Assembly: GCA_030039165.1 (NCBI GenBank)
Contig: JASHQM010000056.1
Coordinates: forward strand, 29,360-93,359
Direction: 5' to 3'
Length of the DNA stretch: 64,000 nucleotides
Source of the DNA: Candidatus Sulfotelmatobacter sp.
GTDB taxonomy: Bacteria > Acidobacteriota > Terriglobia > Terriglobales > Acidobacteriaceae
Shown here: piece after piece, positions 25,366 to 34,701 of the stretch
How positions within the stretch are numbered: the stretch's first letter is position 1
How the letters are laid out: every line of letters begins with the position of its first letter
Notes under the pieces: model-generated
What the model was told of the DNA's origin: nothing
The model's input: the letters and a program-made list of their open reading frames with translations, nothing else
The model's database searches: none
Program-made: the position numbers and the translations under genes

Positions 25366-26442
25366 ATGTCTTCCAACGGCAACACTGCGATAAACAATTT
25401 CGAATCCATTCATTTCAATCCGGCGCCACGGATTGCAGGTATGGTCAACTTCGGTGTAATCGGGTACGGCTACTGGGGACCGAACGTGGTGCGAAACCTG
25501 CAGAGCATTTCCGGCGCGGAAGTCGTGTCGGTGTGCGACAAGAGCTCAGCTTCGCGCCGAAGAGCCCACAAAACCAGTCCACACGTCTATGTGACCGCTG
25601 ACGCGATGGAAGTAATCAATTCCCCCGAGATCGATGCCGTAGCCATTATCACGCCGGTGTGGACGCATTTCGAGTTAGCCAAAGCGGCCCTCGAGAACGG
25701 TAAACATGTATTTGTGGAGAAGCCTTTTGCCAGCAATGCCGCCCAGGCTGAACAGCTGATCGAACTGGCTGAACAAAAGAATCTGAAGATCATGGTCGAC
25801 CATACGTTCCTATTTACAGGAGCAGTGAAGAAGATCAAACAACTGTTGCAGGAGGGCGCTCTCGGCAAGGTCTACTACTACGATTCCACCCGGGTTAACC
25901 TTGGACTGTTCCAGCACGACGTCAATGTCGTCTGGGATCTCGCTCCTCATGATCTTTCCATCATGGACTACCTGATCGAGCGCAGCCCCGAAGCTCTGGT
26001 GGCAGCCGGACAAAGGCACCTGAATGGATTAGAGGACATCGCTTTCATCACCCTCTATTTTCCCGACAACATCATCGGCCATGTAAACGTGAATTGGCTT
26101 TCTCCGGTGAAGGTCAGAACTACGCTGATCGGCGGCGAGAAGAAAATGCTGGTGTGGAATGATCTGGAGGCAGATGAAAAAGTGAAGGTCTACGACCGGG
26201 GAGTAGACATCACGAACAGCGAAGGCCTTTACAACCTCTTGGTCAACTATCGCTCCGGTGATATGTGGGCTCCGCACCTGGAGCAGGTCGAAGCCTTGCG
26301 TCTGGAATTGACCTACTTTGTCGAGTGCGTTCTGAACGGTCACAACCCCATGAACGACGGCGCGGCGGGCCTGCGAATCGTAAAGATCCTGGAGGCGGCC
26401 AACCGGTCCATTCGCAAGCGTGGCTCGTTGGTTTATCTCTGA
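25366..26442 (+). CDS. Gfo/Idh/MocA-family oxidoreductase (WbpB/WlbA-like)
   Basis: The 358-residue NAD-dependent enzyme has a Rossmann start (FGVIGYGYWGPNVVRNL), the EKPFA motif and a C-terminal substrate domain. Followed immediately by a left-handed beta-helix acetyltransferase and a DegT aminotransferase, it matches the WbpB-WbpD-WbpE set that converts UDP-GlcNAcA to UDP-2,3-diacetamido-2,3-dideoxyglucuronate. It would oxidise C3. The UDP-GlcNAc 6-dehydrogenase expected at the head of this route is not in the window. ATG 25366 is used; ATG 25441 is an alternative that begins just before the Rossmann fold. Confidence 0.8.
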   Translation: MSSNGNTAINNFESIHFNPAPRIAGMVNFGVIGYGYWGPNVVRNLQSISGAEVVSVCDKSSASRRRAHKTSPHVYVTADAMEVINSPEIDAVAIITPVWTHFELAKAALENGKHVFVEKPFASNAAQAEQLIELAEQKNLKIMVDHTFLFTGAVKKIKQLLQEGALGKVYYYDSTRVNLGLFQHDVNVVWDLAPHDLSIMDYLIERSPEALVAAGQRHLNGLEDIAFITLYFPDNIIGHVNVNWLSPVKVRTTLIGGEKKMLVWNDLEADEKVKVYDRGVDITNSEGLYNLLVNYRSGDMWAPHLEQVEALRLELTYFVECVLNGHNPMNDGAAGLRIVKILEAANRSIRKRGSLVYL

Positions 26443-26501
26443 GGAAACGGGTCCCGCTTTCCCATCAACTGAATTGCCACACTGTTTTTGAGGAAATATC
26501 C

Positions 26502-27026
26502 ATGGCAGTAGACGAAATCCGGACTACACAGGGCGAGTACCTGTGTATTGCTCCCAATGTCAAACTGGGGCGGAACGTAAAGTTTTCGAAATTCATCAAT
26601 CTGTATGGCTGCGAGATTGACGATGAAACGAAAGTCGGCGCCTTTGTCGAGATTCAAAAAAACGCAAAGGTTGGCAAGCGTTGCAAAATCTCCAGCCACA
26701 CGTTCATCTGCGAAGGCGTGACCATTGAAGACAACGTCTTTATCGGTCATGGCGTGACATTCATCAACGACAGCTATCCCCGCGCTACCACGGCAGCGGG
26801 AAATCTCCAGACGGAGAGCGACTGGCAGGTTGAGCGCACGCTCGTCAAAAAAGGGGCGTCCATCGGCTCGGGGGCAACTATCCTCTCCAATATCGTAATC
26901 GGAGAAAACGCGATCGTAGGCGCGGGCAGCGTGGTCACCCGCGATGTGCCTCCGAATGCAATCGTAGCGGGAAACCCAGCGCGGCTGATTCGCCAAAGCG
27001 AAAATGAATGCAAGGCAGGACAATGA
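26502..27026 (+). CDS. Left-handed beta-helix N-acetyltransferase (WbpD/WlbB-like)
   Basis: The 174-residue protein is built of hexapeptide repeats (IGENAIVGAGSVVTRDV near the end is diagnostic) with the mid-chain insert GHGVTFINDSYPRA found in sugar-nucleotide 3-N-acetyltransferases. It would acetylate the 3-amino group made by the following aminotransferase. ATG 26502 has AGGA eight bases upstream. The gene overlaps the aminotransferase by four bases (ATGA), and the tight coupling supports the shared pathway. Confidence 0.8.
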   Translation: MAVDEIRTTQGEYLCIAPNVKLGRNVKFSKFINLYGCEIDDETKVGAFVEIQKNAKVGKRCKISSHTFICEGVTIEDNVFIGHGVTFINDSYPRATTAAGNLQTESDWQVERTLVKKGASIGSGATILSNIVIGENAIVGAGSVVTRDVPPNAIVAGNPARLIRQSENECKAGQ

Positions 27027-28234
27027 CACAGGAAAATAAGATCCCGTTTCTCGATTTAATTACTCCTCACCTCGAACTTGAAGAAGAACTCGTGTCCGTA
27101 TTCCGGCAAGCTCTGACAAAAGCCGCCTTCGTTGGCGGAGCTGCGGTCGAGAATTTTGAGCGCAATTTTGCCGGCCTTTGTGAGGTCGAATATTGCATAG
27201 GATTAAACAGCGGAACCGACGCGGTCCGCTTTGCGCTCATGGCTGCGGGAGTGCAAGCAGGCGAGAGCGTAATCACTGTGCCCAACACCTTCATTGCAAC
27301 CACCGAGGCAATCTCACAGGCGGGCGCTTTACCGGAGTTCGTCGATATCGAAGAACAGACGTACAACATGAACCCGGAAAAGCTGCGCGAATATCTGCAG
27401 ACAGCGTGCGACACGGATCAGAAAACGGGACGCCCGATCTCCCGCCGGACGGGCAGGACGATCTCCGCGATCGTGCCAGTGCATCTCTACGGCCAGCCCG
27501 CCGATATGGATGCGATTCTGCAATTGGCGCAAGCACACAATCTCGCCGTGGTGGAAGATGCCTGCCAGGCGCACGGCGCTGAGTATTTTTCGCGAAAGCT
27601 TGGCCGCTGGAGGAAAGTCGGCTCCATGGGACAGGCTGCGGCATTCAGCTTCTATCCGGGAAAAAATCTGGGAGCCTGCGGAGAAGCCGGGGCCGTAACC
27701 ACCAACGATGCCGGCGTGGCGCAGAAGATTCGCATGCTTCGCGACCACGGTCAGGCGAAGAAGTATTTTCATGACATGGAGGGCTACAACGGGCGGCTGG
27801 ATGCGATTCAGGCCGGCCTGTTACAAGTGAAACTACCTCATCTGACGAAGTGGAACCAACAACGCCGCGAGCGTGCTGCGAAGTACAACCGGCTATTCGA
27901 GAAGGCGGGGAACACGGTTATCACGCCTTTTGAACCCTCTTGGTCACGGGGTGTTTATCACCTATACGTGGTCCGGACGAAGGATCGGAACGAACTCATC
28001 GCGTTTCTGAATGAGCGGGGCATCGGCACAGGTATTCACTATCCGATTCCATTGCACCTGCAGAAGGCCTATGCTTCGGTGCGCAATGTCTGGGGTCACC
28101 TCCCCGTCACGGAGAAAGTTGCAGGAGAGATTCTCTCCTTGCCGATGTTTCCACATTTGAGCGTGGAGGTGCAGGTCAGGGTGGTCGAGGCCTGCGCAGA
28201 CTTCGCCAGAACTACCGATGAAGTGACGGTTTAG
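27023..28234 (+). CDS. DegT/DnrJ/EryC1 sugar aminotransferase (WbpE/WlbC-like)
   Basis: The 403-residue PLP enzyme has the N-terminal IPFLDL pattern, NSGTDA for phosphate binding, VVEDACQAHGA and the Schiff-base lysine in SFYPGKNLGACGEAG. It transfers an amino group from glutamate to the 3-keto sugar nucleotide. The start is ATG 27023, which overlaps the acetyltransferase stop by four bases and has AAGGCAGGA upstream; the frame could extend five codons further up but without support. An insert around residues 130-145 (QKTGRPISRRTGRT) is slightly unusual. Other sugar 3- or 4-aminotransferases remain possible. Confidence 0.85.
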   Translation: MTQENKIPFLDLITPHLELEEELVSVFRQALTKAAFVGGAAVENFERNFAGLCEVEYCIGLNSGTDAVRFALMAAGVQAGESVITVPNTFIATTEAISQAGALPEFVDIEEQTYNMNPEKLREYLQTACDTDQKTGRPISRRTGRTISAIVPVHLYGQPADMDAILQLAQAHNLAVVEDACQAHGAEYFSRKLGRWRKVGSMGQAAAFSFYPGKNLGACGEAGAVTTNDAGVAQKIRMLRDHGQAKKYFHDMEGYNGRLDAIQAGLLQVKLPHLTKWNQQRRERAAKYNRLFEKAGNTVITPFEPSWSRGVYHLYVVRTKDRNELIAFLNERGIGTGIHYPIPLHLQKAYASVRNVWGHLPVTEKVAGEILSLPMFPHLSVEVQVRVVEACADFARTTDEVTV

Positions 28235-28284
28235 CAGACCCCCCGAGTTGTAAAGAATTTCGAACGTGCTGCCAGCCGAAAATA

Positions 28285-29547
28285 ATGCAGTCCCGTGCAG
28301 ATTCCCCGACAGCTTCCGAATTCATGACTTCCCGATTGACGACCGACAAATCCGTTCACGCTGCTACGCTGAAGTTGCTCGCCTATTGCCGTTCCAACAA
28401 TTGGGCCGGTTACGAACCTTATGACGTTCTCAACAGCAGGATTGTTCAGGCCCTCCCTATCCTTGATTCGAGGATTCCTCGCCTCGCTCTCACCCAGTTC
28501 CTGAAGAGGAGCCCGATCAATATCCGACGTCTTCTGCTCGTTCCAAAGACACAGAATCCGAAGGCGCTGGGACTGTTTCTATCAGCATTCATGAAGCTTT
28601 CTAGCCGCGGCATTGGCGTCGAGCAGGATGTGGATTCGGTCGTGGAGCAATTAATCGCCCTGCGGTCGCAAGGCGTGCCCTACTGGTGCTGGGGCTACAA
28701 CTTTCCCTGGCAGACCCGCGTTAACCTGGTGCCGCGTTGGGAGCCGAATCTGGTTTGCACAACCTTCGCCGCCATAGGACTTCTGGATGTTTACGAGCAG
28801 CGCCGGGATGAGCTCCACCTCAGCATGGCATTGAGCGCAGCGCAATACATGCTCAACGAGCTCTACTGGAGCGACGGCAAGTCCAAGTTCGGCTTTGGAT
28901 ATCCGTTGCCATCGGTGCGCTGCCAGGTGCATAACGCCAACCTGCTGGCTGCGGATTTACTCTGCCGGATCTATAAACACACAGGCGATCAAAGCTTTCT
29001 CGAACCGGCTTTGAAAGTGGCGCGCTATTCGGTAGGGCAACAGCATGAAGATGGAGGCTGGGACTACGGCGAGGCCCGCAACCAGAAATGGATAGACAAC
29101 TTTCACACTGGCTTCAATCTTTGCGCTCTGCGGTCGATTACGCGATCGCTGGGAACTCACGAATTCGAGCCGAGCCTGCGCCGCGGGTTCGAATTCTACC
29201 GCGCTCACTTCTTCCGCGAAGATGGAGCGGTCCGCTACTTTCACGACCGCACATATCCGATCGATACGCACTGCGTAGCCCAGAGCATCATTACGCTGCT
29301 CGACCTGCAAGATCTCGCCCACGACAACGTTCAACTGGCGCGCTTGGTAATTGACTGGGCGATGAATCACATGTGGGACGAACAGGGCTTTTTCTACTAC
29401 CGGATTCTGCGTTTGTGTACGATTCGCACTTCTTATATGAGATGGACACAAGCCTGGATGTTTCTAGCGCTAAGCATGCTTCTAGCCGAAACCTCCAAGC
29501 CTGCACAAATGGCAGAAGTGCACGATGCGGTTGCACTCGAGACGTAA
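28285..29547 (+). CDS. Conserved hypothetical alpha/alpha-toroid protein of the exopolysaccharide locus
   Basis: The function is not known. The 420-residue protein is helical, without membrane segments or signal peptide. It carries motifs reminiscent of squalene-cyclase/terpenoid toroids or unsaturated-glucuronyl-hydrolase-like barrels: ALKVARYSVGQQHEDGGWDYG, HTGFNLCALRSI and TYPIDTHCVAQSIITLLDL. It lies two bases before a glycosyltransferase gene, so it probably takes part in sugar assembly or modification in the cytoplasm. The ATG at 28285 has no clear ribosome site; ATG 28324 is a possible alternative. Confidence 0.6.
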   Translation: MQSRADSPTASEFMTSRLTTDKSVHAATLKLLAYCRSNNWAGYEPYDVLNSRIVQALPILDSRIPRLALTQFLKRSPINIRRLLLVPKTQNPKALGLFLSAFMKLSSRGIGVEQDVDSVVEQLIALRSQGVPYWCWGYNFPWQTRVNLVPRWEPNLVCTTFAAIGLLDVYEQRRDELHLSMALSAAQYMLNELYWSDGKSKFGFGYPLPSVRCQVHNANLLAADLLCRIYKHTGDQSFLEPALKVARYSVGQQHEDGGWDYGEARNQKWIDNFHTGFNLCALRSITRSLGTHEFEPSLRRGFEFYRAHFFREDGAVRYFHDRTYPIDTHCVAQSIITLLDLQDLAHDNVQLARLVIDWAMNHMWDEQGFFYYRILRLCTIRTSYMRWTQAWMFLALSMLLAETSKPAQMAEVHDAVALET

Positions 29548-29549
29548 AG

Positions 29550-30476
29550 ATGTCAACCCTTCCTACTTACGTACTGATTACTCCCGCGCGGAATGAGGCG
29601 CGGTTCATCGAGCAGACGATTCAGGCGGTTGTGGCGCAGACGGCCCGGCCACTGCGGTGGATCATCGTCAGTGATGGATCTACCGATGGCACCGACGATA
29701 TTGTGCAACGATATGCCGCCGAACATGCGTGGATTGAACTGCTGCAGTTGCCCGAACGCCGGGAGCGACATTTTGCTGGGAAAGTGCAAGCGTTTAATGC
29801 CGGCTATGCGCGCCTTGATCGTTCACAATATGACGTCCTCGGTAACCTCGACAGCGACGTATCGTTTGACGAAGAGTATTTCTCCTTCCTGCTCGGGAAA
29901 TTGGCAGACGACCCGCGCCTTGGCCTAGTGGGAACTGCGTTCCGGGACGTCTCGGGAACGAGCTACGACTATCGCTTCGTCAACATCGAACACGTGACGG
30001 GAACTTGCCAGGTGTTCCGTCGACAATGCTTTGTCGACATCGGGGGATACGTACCCTCGAGAGGAGGCGCGGTTGACAGCATCGCGGCCGTTACAGCGAG
30101 AATGAGGGGATGGAAGACACGAACCTTTACGGAAAAGATTCTGTTCCACCAGAGAAGCTTCGGGACAGCGCAGAATGGGACCCTGATGGCACGATTCAAG
30201 GGAGGTAACAAGGATTACGTGGTCGGAAACCATCCGGTGTGGGAATTATGCCGAACCGCTCATCAGATGACGAAAAAACCGTTAGTCCTTGGGGGACTGA
30301 TGCTGGCTTGCGGCTACCTGTGGTCCTCTATCCGCCGCCGGCCTCGACCCGTATCGGGAGAATTCGTGGCATTTCACCGCCGTGAGCAGATGCGGCGATT
30401 GACGGCCTTTTTCCGAACGACCATGACGCCTGCGCCCGGCTGGCAAGAAGGAAAAAGTCCGGATCCGGCAAGATAA
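29550..30476 (+). CDS. Glycosyltransferase family 2
   Basis: The 308-residue GT-A enzyme starts YVLITPARNEARFIEQTI. It has VSDGSTDGTDDIV for nucleotide binding, the DxD-like NLDSDV and the acceptor-side motif VTGTCQVFRRQCF with GGYVPSRGGAVDSIAAVTARMRGWKTRTF. A weak hydrophobic segment near residue 250 may anchor it to the inner membrane. The start ATG 29550 lies two bases after the toroid gene; the open frame extends far into that gene but the conserved N-terminus fixes the start. Donor and linkage are unknown. Confidence 0.85.
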   Translation: MSTLPTYVLITPARNEARFIEQTIQAVVAQTARPLRWIIVSDGSTDGTDDIVQRYAAEHAWIELLQLPERRERHFAGKVQAFNAGYARLDRSQYDVLGNLDSDVSFDEEYFSFLLGKLADDPRLGLVGTAFRDVSGTSYDYRFVNIEHVTGTCQVFRRQCFVDIGGYVPSRGGAVDSIAAVTARMRGWKTRTFTEKILFHQRSFGTAQNGTLMARFKGGNKDYVVGNHPVWELCRTAHQMTKKPLVLGGLMLACGYLWSSIRRRPRPVSGEFVAFHRREQMRRLTAFFRTTMTPAPGWQEGKSPDPAR

Positions 30477-30711
30477 AAGGAATTAAAACTTTAGGGCGTA
30501 AGGCCAATCGGAAGGTTCAAAACAAAGCAAATGATAGTGCACACTCGTTGTTTCCTTCCGGTACAGTACGTCACCATGCACTTCTGGGACATGCGCGTGA
30601 AGCCTCGCACCGTCAGAATAGGTTGAGCCGCTGGGAATTCTTGGGTTGAAAGAAGACCCGGATGCGGCACATCCCCCACGCAGCCCCAAAACTGCGGTTC
30701 GAGGTTGTTCA

Positions 30712-32937
30712 ATGGCATGCCGGCACTGGCCTCTTGCTCTCGTCTTGAATATGTTCTTGTTTTCCCTTAGTTCCTATGCCCAGCTTTGGCAAGGCATTCT
30801 GCAGCCAACGTATGGCAGCGGGGCTTGCACGCTGCTTCCCGGCTCCAGCCCTGCTGGATGCGGGGTGGACTGGTCCGCCAATTCCGCCCAGGGAACTTCG
30901 GGGGTTGGCATTCCCGGGGGAGTTCCTTACCGCACTACGATCTGCTCGACCATTCAAGCCTCCAACTACGGCAATGGCTCATCGGATGCGACTTCTGCGA
31001 TCCAGTCTGCGCTCAATAGTTGCGGGAACGCTCATGCAAACGACGTGAATGGCAACCCGGGCGGAGTTGTAATGCTCAGCTCCGGAACGTATCTGCTTAA
31101 TGGAACGCTTTCGATCCCTTCCAACGTCACGTTGCGAGGCGCAGGTACGACAGCCGCAACCGGTACCGTGCTCAATGCTCAGCGGACCAGCGGCGCGATT
31201 ATCACCATTGGAACCGGGGGCGCGCCAAACACGGTGACCGATATCACCTCAGGCTCGACTGCGGGATCGACCAGCTTCACAGTGGCAAACACTTCGGGGA
31301 TTGCAGTGGGAAGCCTGCTGGAAGTCTCGGAGCCGAACAATCCTGCTTATGTAAGCACAGTCAGCGGGCAGAACACAGGCAACGATTGCAGCTGGTGTGA
31401 TTATTCGCGATGGGGAGCTTCCCGCGTCCGCGGACAGATTGTAGTGGTGACTGCGATCAATGGAATGAACATTACGTTTTCGCCGCCGCTTTATACGGCG
31501 TATGTCGCGGCGTCTACGGCTTATAGCAGTTCTACCACGTATGCGCAGGGCGATGTCGTCGTCAGTTCCGGAACTTGCTATGTCTACAATAACGACACGG
31601 CTTCAAGCGGAAACGCCCCGTCGAACACGGGTTATTGGACGGTGATGGCATCTTGCAATCCGCAGGCAGCTTACTTCACTCCTTCCGTGCAATGGGCAGG
31701 ATTGGAACTGTTACAGGTCTACTCCAACGGCACGGCTTCTTATGGAGTGCAGAACACGACGGCGGAAGGGTTGTACGGCGCAGCGTATTCCTGGATCAAG
31801 GGGATTGAGAACAACTATTCGGATGGCGATCATGTGCAGTTTGTATCGTGCTTCCGGTGCGAAGTCCGCGACAGCTACTTCTCCAACGCCTACTACCACC
31901 AGGCAGGGCAAACCGACGCCACCGTCAACATGATGGAGAAAACCAGCGCTTCACTGGTGGAAAACAACGTCATGGAGCGGCTGCATGTCTCGGTCTTCTT
32001 TGAGTATGGCTCTGCTGGCAACGTTTGGGCCTACAATTTCGGAACCGGGAACTTCGACACGTCGGTGTGCTCGGGAAACATCAGTTCGAGCAACTATTGC
32101 GTAACCATGATGGACTTTGACCTGAATCATGGCGCCCATCCCCAGTTCAATTTGCTTGAGGGGAACGTGATGATGCGCGACGAGGGCGACGTGATCCACG
32201 GCAGCCTCAGCCACAACACGCATTTTCGGAACTGGGCGCTGGGCACGACCTTCGATTGCAACCCTCTATTGGATGGACGACAGAACTACAACTGCGCATC
32301 CGGTGCTTGGACGAACCAGACCTTGCGATCATTCGAGGTGCCACAGGTGCTGGGAGCATTCGCTGGTGGCACGGGAGACTGGTTCGAAAACGCGATTGGA
32401 AATGTATGGGGGTCGGCGGCACAGGCTGCGCTGGGAGCCTCATACACGGGGGGCAGCGATGGCTGCACCGCTTGTCAGGTTTCGCCCACGACCCGCAGCT
32501 ATACGGAACAGCCCACGGACATGACGTTCGGCTACACCACGGCGGGGAACAACAATGGTGGATGTTCCTCGCGCTCGACTTGCACAGCTTATGTAACGGC
32601 GTTCCTGCACGGAAATTACGACTACGCCGCCAATGCTGTGGAGGTATGGCAGAGCGGAGTCACGCACCAACTGCCGGCTTCGTTCTTCCGCTCCTCTCAG
32701 CCGGCTTTCTGGGGCAATACGATTCCCTGGCCTGCAATCGGGCCGGATGTCACCGGGGGCGCGGGACCCGGCGGACATGTGTATTCGATCACGGCGGGAA
32801 ACCCAGCTCAATCCTGTTGGAACACGGCTTTAATCCTGCCGGACGGTTCGCGCGCATTTGACCCGACCGTGTGCTACCCGGGAGAATTTGCAGCACTGCC
32901 GGCTCCGCCGAGCAACTTGAACGCAACGGTGCAGTGA
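30712..32937 (+). CDS. Secreted parallel beta-helix protein with CBM5/12-like insert (possible polysaccharide lyase)
   Basis: The 741-residue exported protein has a signal peptide (MACRHWPLALVLNMFLFSLSSYAQ). ATG 30712 is chosen because GAGG stands seven bases upstream and the signal then starts properly; the frame extends 22 codons further up. A pectate-lyase-3-like beta-helix begins near residue 80 (GGVVMLSSGTYLLNGTLSIPS). At about 268-312 a segment AYSSSTTYAQGDVVV to TGYWTVM resembles a carbohydrate-binding module 5/12. Helix coils resume afterwards (SDGDHVQFVSCFRCEVRDSYF). Many Cys suggest disulphides. In this setting it may cut or remodel the polymer; catalytic residues cannot be assigned. 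Confidence 0.7.
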   Translation: MACRHWPLALVLNMFLFSLSSYAQLWQGILQPTYGSGACTLLPGSSPAGCGVDWSANSAQGTSGVGIPGGVPYRTTICSTIQASNYGNGSSDATSAIQSALNSCGNAHANDVNGNPGGVVMLSSGTYLLNGTLSIPSNVTLRGAGTTAATGTVLNAQRTSGAIITIGTGGAPNTVTDITSGSTAGSTSFTVANTSGIAVGSLLEVSEPNNPAYVSTVSGQNTGNDCSWCDYSRWGASRVRGQIVVVTAINGMNITFSPPLYTAYVAASTAYSSSTTYAQGDVVVSSGTCYVYNNDTASSGNAPSNTGYWTVMASCNPQAAYFTPSVQWAGLELLQVYSNGTASYGVQNTTAEGLYGAAYSWIKGIENNYSDGDHVQFVSCFRCEVRDSYFSNAYYHQAGQTDATVNMMEKTSASLVENNVMERLHVSVFFEYGSAGNVWAYNFGTGNFDTSVCSGNISSSNYCVTMMDFDLNHGAHPQFNLLEGNVMMRDEGDVIHGSLSHNTHFRNWALGTTFDCNPLLDGRQNYNCASGAWTNQTLRSFEVPQVLGAFAGGTGDWFENAIGNVWGSAAQAALGASYTGGSDGCTACQVSPTTRSYTEQPTDMTFGYTTAGNNNGGCSSRSTCTAYVTAFLHGNYDYAANAVEVWQSGVTHQLPASFFRSSQPAFWGNTIPWPAIGPDVTGGAGPGGHVYSITAGNPAQSCWNTALILPDGSRAFDPTVCYPGEFAALPAPPSNLNATVQ

Positions 32938-32951
32938 GTCGCATTCGAGGA

Positions 32952-32979
32952 CAACAGCGGACGGCTTAGCGTTGTTTTT
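32952..32979 (+). terminator. Candidate intrinsic terminator behind the beta-helix gene
   Basis: CAAC-A-GC (32952-32958) can pair with GCGTTG (32969-32974) with one bulged A around a ten-base loop, and TTTTT follows at once (32975-32979). It lies 14 bases after the stop codon. The stem is short, so efficiency is uncertain; an antiterminator such as the UpxY-like protein could read through it. Confidence 0.4.
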
Positions 32980-33114
32980 CTATTCAATTTTGCGGACGGC
33001 GGGTAAGGGCCGCTGGTTTTCCTGATCAACTCTAATCAGCTTGAATTGCTAATCCTCCCCCACAACAATCCCCCAGCAAATCTTCTTAGAGAAACCCCTA
33101 GAAGGATAAGAACA

Positions 33115-33744
33115 ATGTCTATGTCTGTCGTCGAGAGGGCGGCACGCGCTCCCTACAACTTTATTCTCAGACACGCTTCGCCAACCATCAAACGCTTCTT
33201 CTGGGATCGCGAATTCGCTTCCGGCAAATGGAACTTCATCGACGATACGGCCAGCGATACTTCCTATCCCTATCTGGAAAAATACAGCCAGAAGGGAAGC
33301 ATCCTCGATCTGGGATGCGGCCCTGGTAATACCGCGAACGAACTGGCGTTCACGGCCTATCGAAGCTACCTTGGCGTTGATGTTTCCGAGGTCGCTCTGG
33401 CCAAGGCGAGGGAGCGGACGCAGCGTTGCGGACGCAGCCAGAAGAACAGTTTTGTGCACGGAGACATGCTCAGCTTTGTCCCTCCCCGGCTGTTCGATGT
33501 GATCCTGCTGCGGGAGTCCGTGTATCACGTGGCTATGGGAAATTTGAAGTCGATGTTCGAGCGGTACTCACAGTATTTAACGAAGGACGGTGTCTTCCTT
33601 GTGAAGCTCGTTACCGGAAATCGTTACACATCGATGACGAGGGTGCGCATCATCGAGTCGGACTTCGAAGTCGTCGAAAAAGGGGAACACTCGCGCGATG
33701 GATCGACGGTGTTGGTGTTTCGGGCAAAGCGGGCGCTGTCCTGA
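33115..33744 (+). CDS. Class I SAM-dependent methyltransferase
   Basis: The 209-residue methyltransferase has motif I ILDLGCGPGNTANEL near residues 64-78, the acidic loop GVDVSEVAL and the post-motif FDVILLRESVYHV. Start ATG 33115 is supported by AAGGA nine bases upstream; an in-frame TTG at 33046 is less likely. It opens a new group (methyltransferase, GNAT-like, asparagine-synthase-like, Wzy, Wzx) after the terminator candidate. It may methylate a sugar or sugar-linked group, but the acceptor is unknown. Confidence 0.75.
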   Translation: MSMSVVERAARAPYNFILRHASPTIKRFFWDREFASGKWNFIDDTASDTSYPYLEKYSQKGSILDLGCGPGNTANELAFTAYRSYLGVDVSEVALAKARERTQRCGRSQKNSFVHGDMLSFVPPRLFDVILLRESVYHVAMGNLKSMFERYSQYLTKDGVFLVKLVTGNRYTSMTRVRIIESDFEVVEKGEHSRDGSTVLVFRAKRALS

Positions 33745-33782
33745 GTAGGTATGCAATCAAGGGCCGAAAGCGGAAGGATTCC

Positions 33783-34691
33783 ATGCAGTCTTTGTTGAAT
33801 ATTGGGGGAGCCCAGATCAGGGTCGAAGGCACAATGCTGCGGATTGCGCGGCCCGATGCCGATAAATACCAGCAACTCGAGGACCCGGAATACGTTCTGA
33901 CTGGCTTGCGGCGATGCAAGACGAGGATCGATCTTTTTACCTTCATGCAAATAATGCCGCTGACGTCTCCGCAACATTCGTATCCCACGGAGTGGGACAA
34001 CCTCGCGGTCTTGCCGGTATCTACCTTCGACCACTGGTGGAATCACCAAATCCGCTCCTTTCCGCGCAACCGGGCAAGGCAAGCTGAAAAAAGGGGGGTT
34101 GTCATCCGCGAAGTCCAGCTCGACGACAACCTCGTCCGTGGAATCTGGGAGATATATAACGAGTGCCCGGTCCGGCAAGGGAGACGGTTTCGTCATTACG
34201 GGAAGGACATCGAAACCGTGAGACGAGAAGAATCCACATATCTTGATAGTAGCGTCTTTATCGGCGCATTCCTTGCTGAAAAGCTGATAGGGTTTGCCAA
34301 ATTGACCTGGGACCAGACCCGCACCCAGGCGAACTTCATGAACATCCTGTCGATGGTTCAGCACAAGGACAAGGCCCCGACCAACGCACTGATTGCGCAG
34401 GCTGTCCGTTCGTGCGCGGAAAGAAATATTCGATATCTGGTCTACCAAAACTTCTCTTACGGTAACAAGCCGCCGGATAGTATGACTAATTTCAAAGAGG
34501 TCAATGGGTTCAGCCGTGTCGAAGTTCCTCGCTACTATGTCCCGCTGACGAGTGTTGGCCGGCTCGCCCTCCGCTTCGGTCTGCACCATAGGTTTCTGGA
34601 CCGTCTTCCTCCTTCGCTTCTTGCGCAGATGCAGCATCTCCGCCGTGTCTGGCACAACGGCAGGTTCGAGGTGGCAGTAAAAGCGTCTTAG
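33783..34691 (+). CDS. GNAT/FemAB-like acyltransferase
   Basis: The 302-residue protein has a GNAT-like core: RNRARQAEKRGVVIREVQLDD, then IYNECPVRQGRRFRHYGKDIE, VFIGAFLAEKLIGFAKLTWD and a following A-x-x-A-x-R-S-C-A-E-R helix. This resembles aminoacyl- or acyl-group transferases that modify cell-surface polymers. Start ATG 33783 has GGAAGGA five bases upstream. It ends ten bases before the asparagine-synthase-like gene, suggesting joint action, for example transfer of an amino acid or acyl group onto a sugar. That is inference; the substrate is unknown. Confidence 0.6.
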   Translation: MQSLLNIGGAQIRVEGTMLRIARPDADKYQQLEDPEYVLTGLRRCKTRIDLFTFMQIMPLTSPQHSYPTEWDNLAVLPVSTFDHWWNHQIRSFPRNRARQAEKRGVVIREVQLDDNLVRGIWEIYNECPVRQGRRFRHYGKDIETVRREESTYLDSSVFIGAFLAEKLIGFAKLTWDQTRTQANFMNILSMVQHKDKAPTNALIAQAVRSCAERNIRYLVYQNFSYGNKPPDSMTNFKEVNGFSRVEVPRYYVPLTSVGRLALRFGLHHRFLDRLPPSLLAQMQHLRRVWHNGRFEVAVKAS

Positions 34692-34701
34692 GTTAACAAG
34701 A

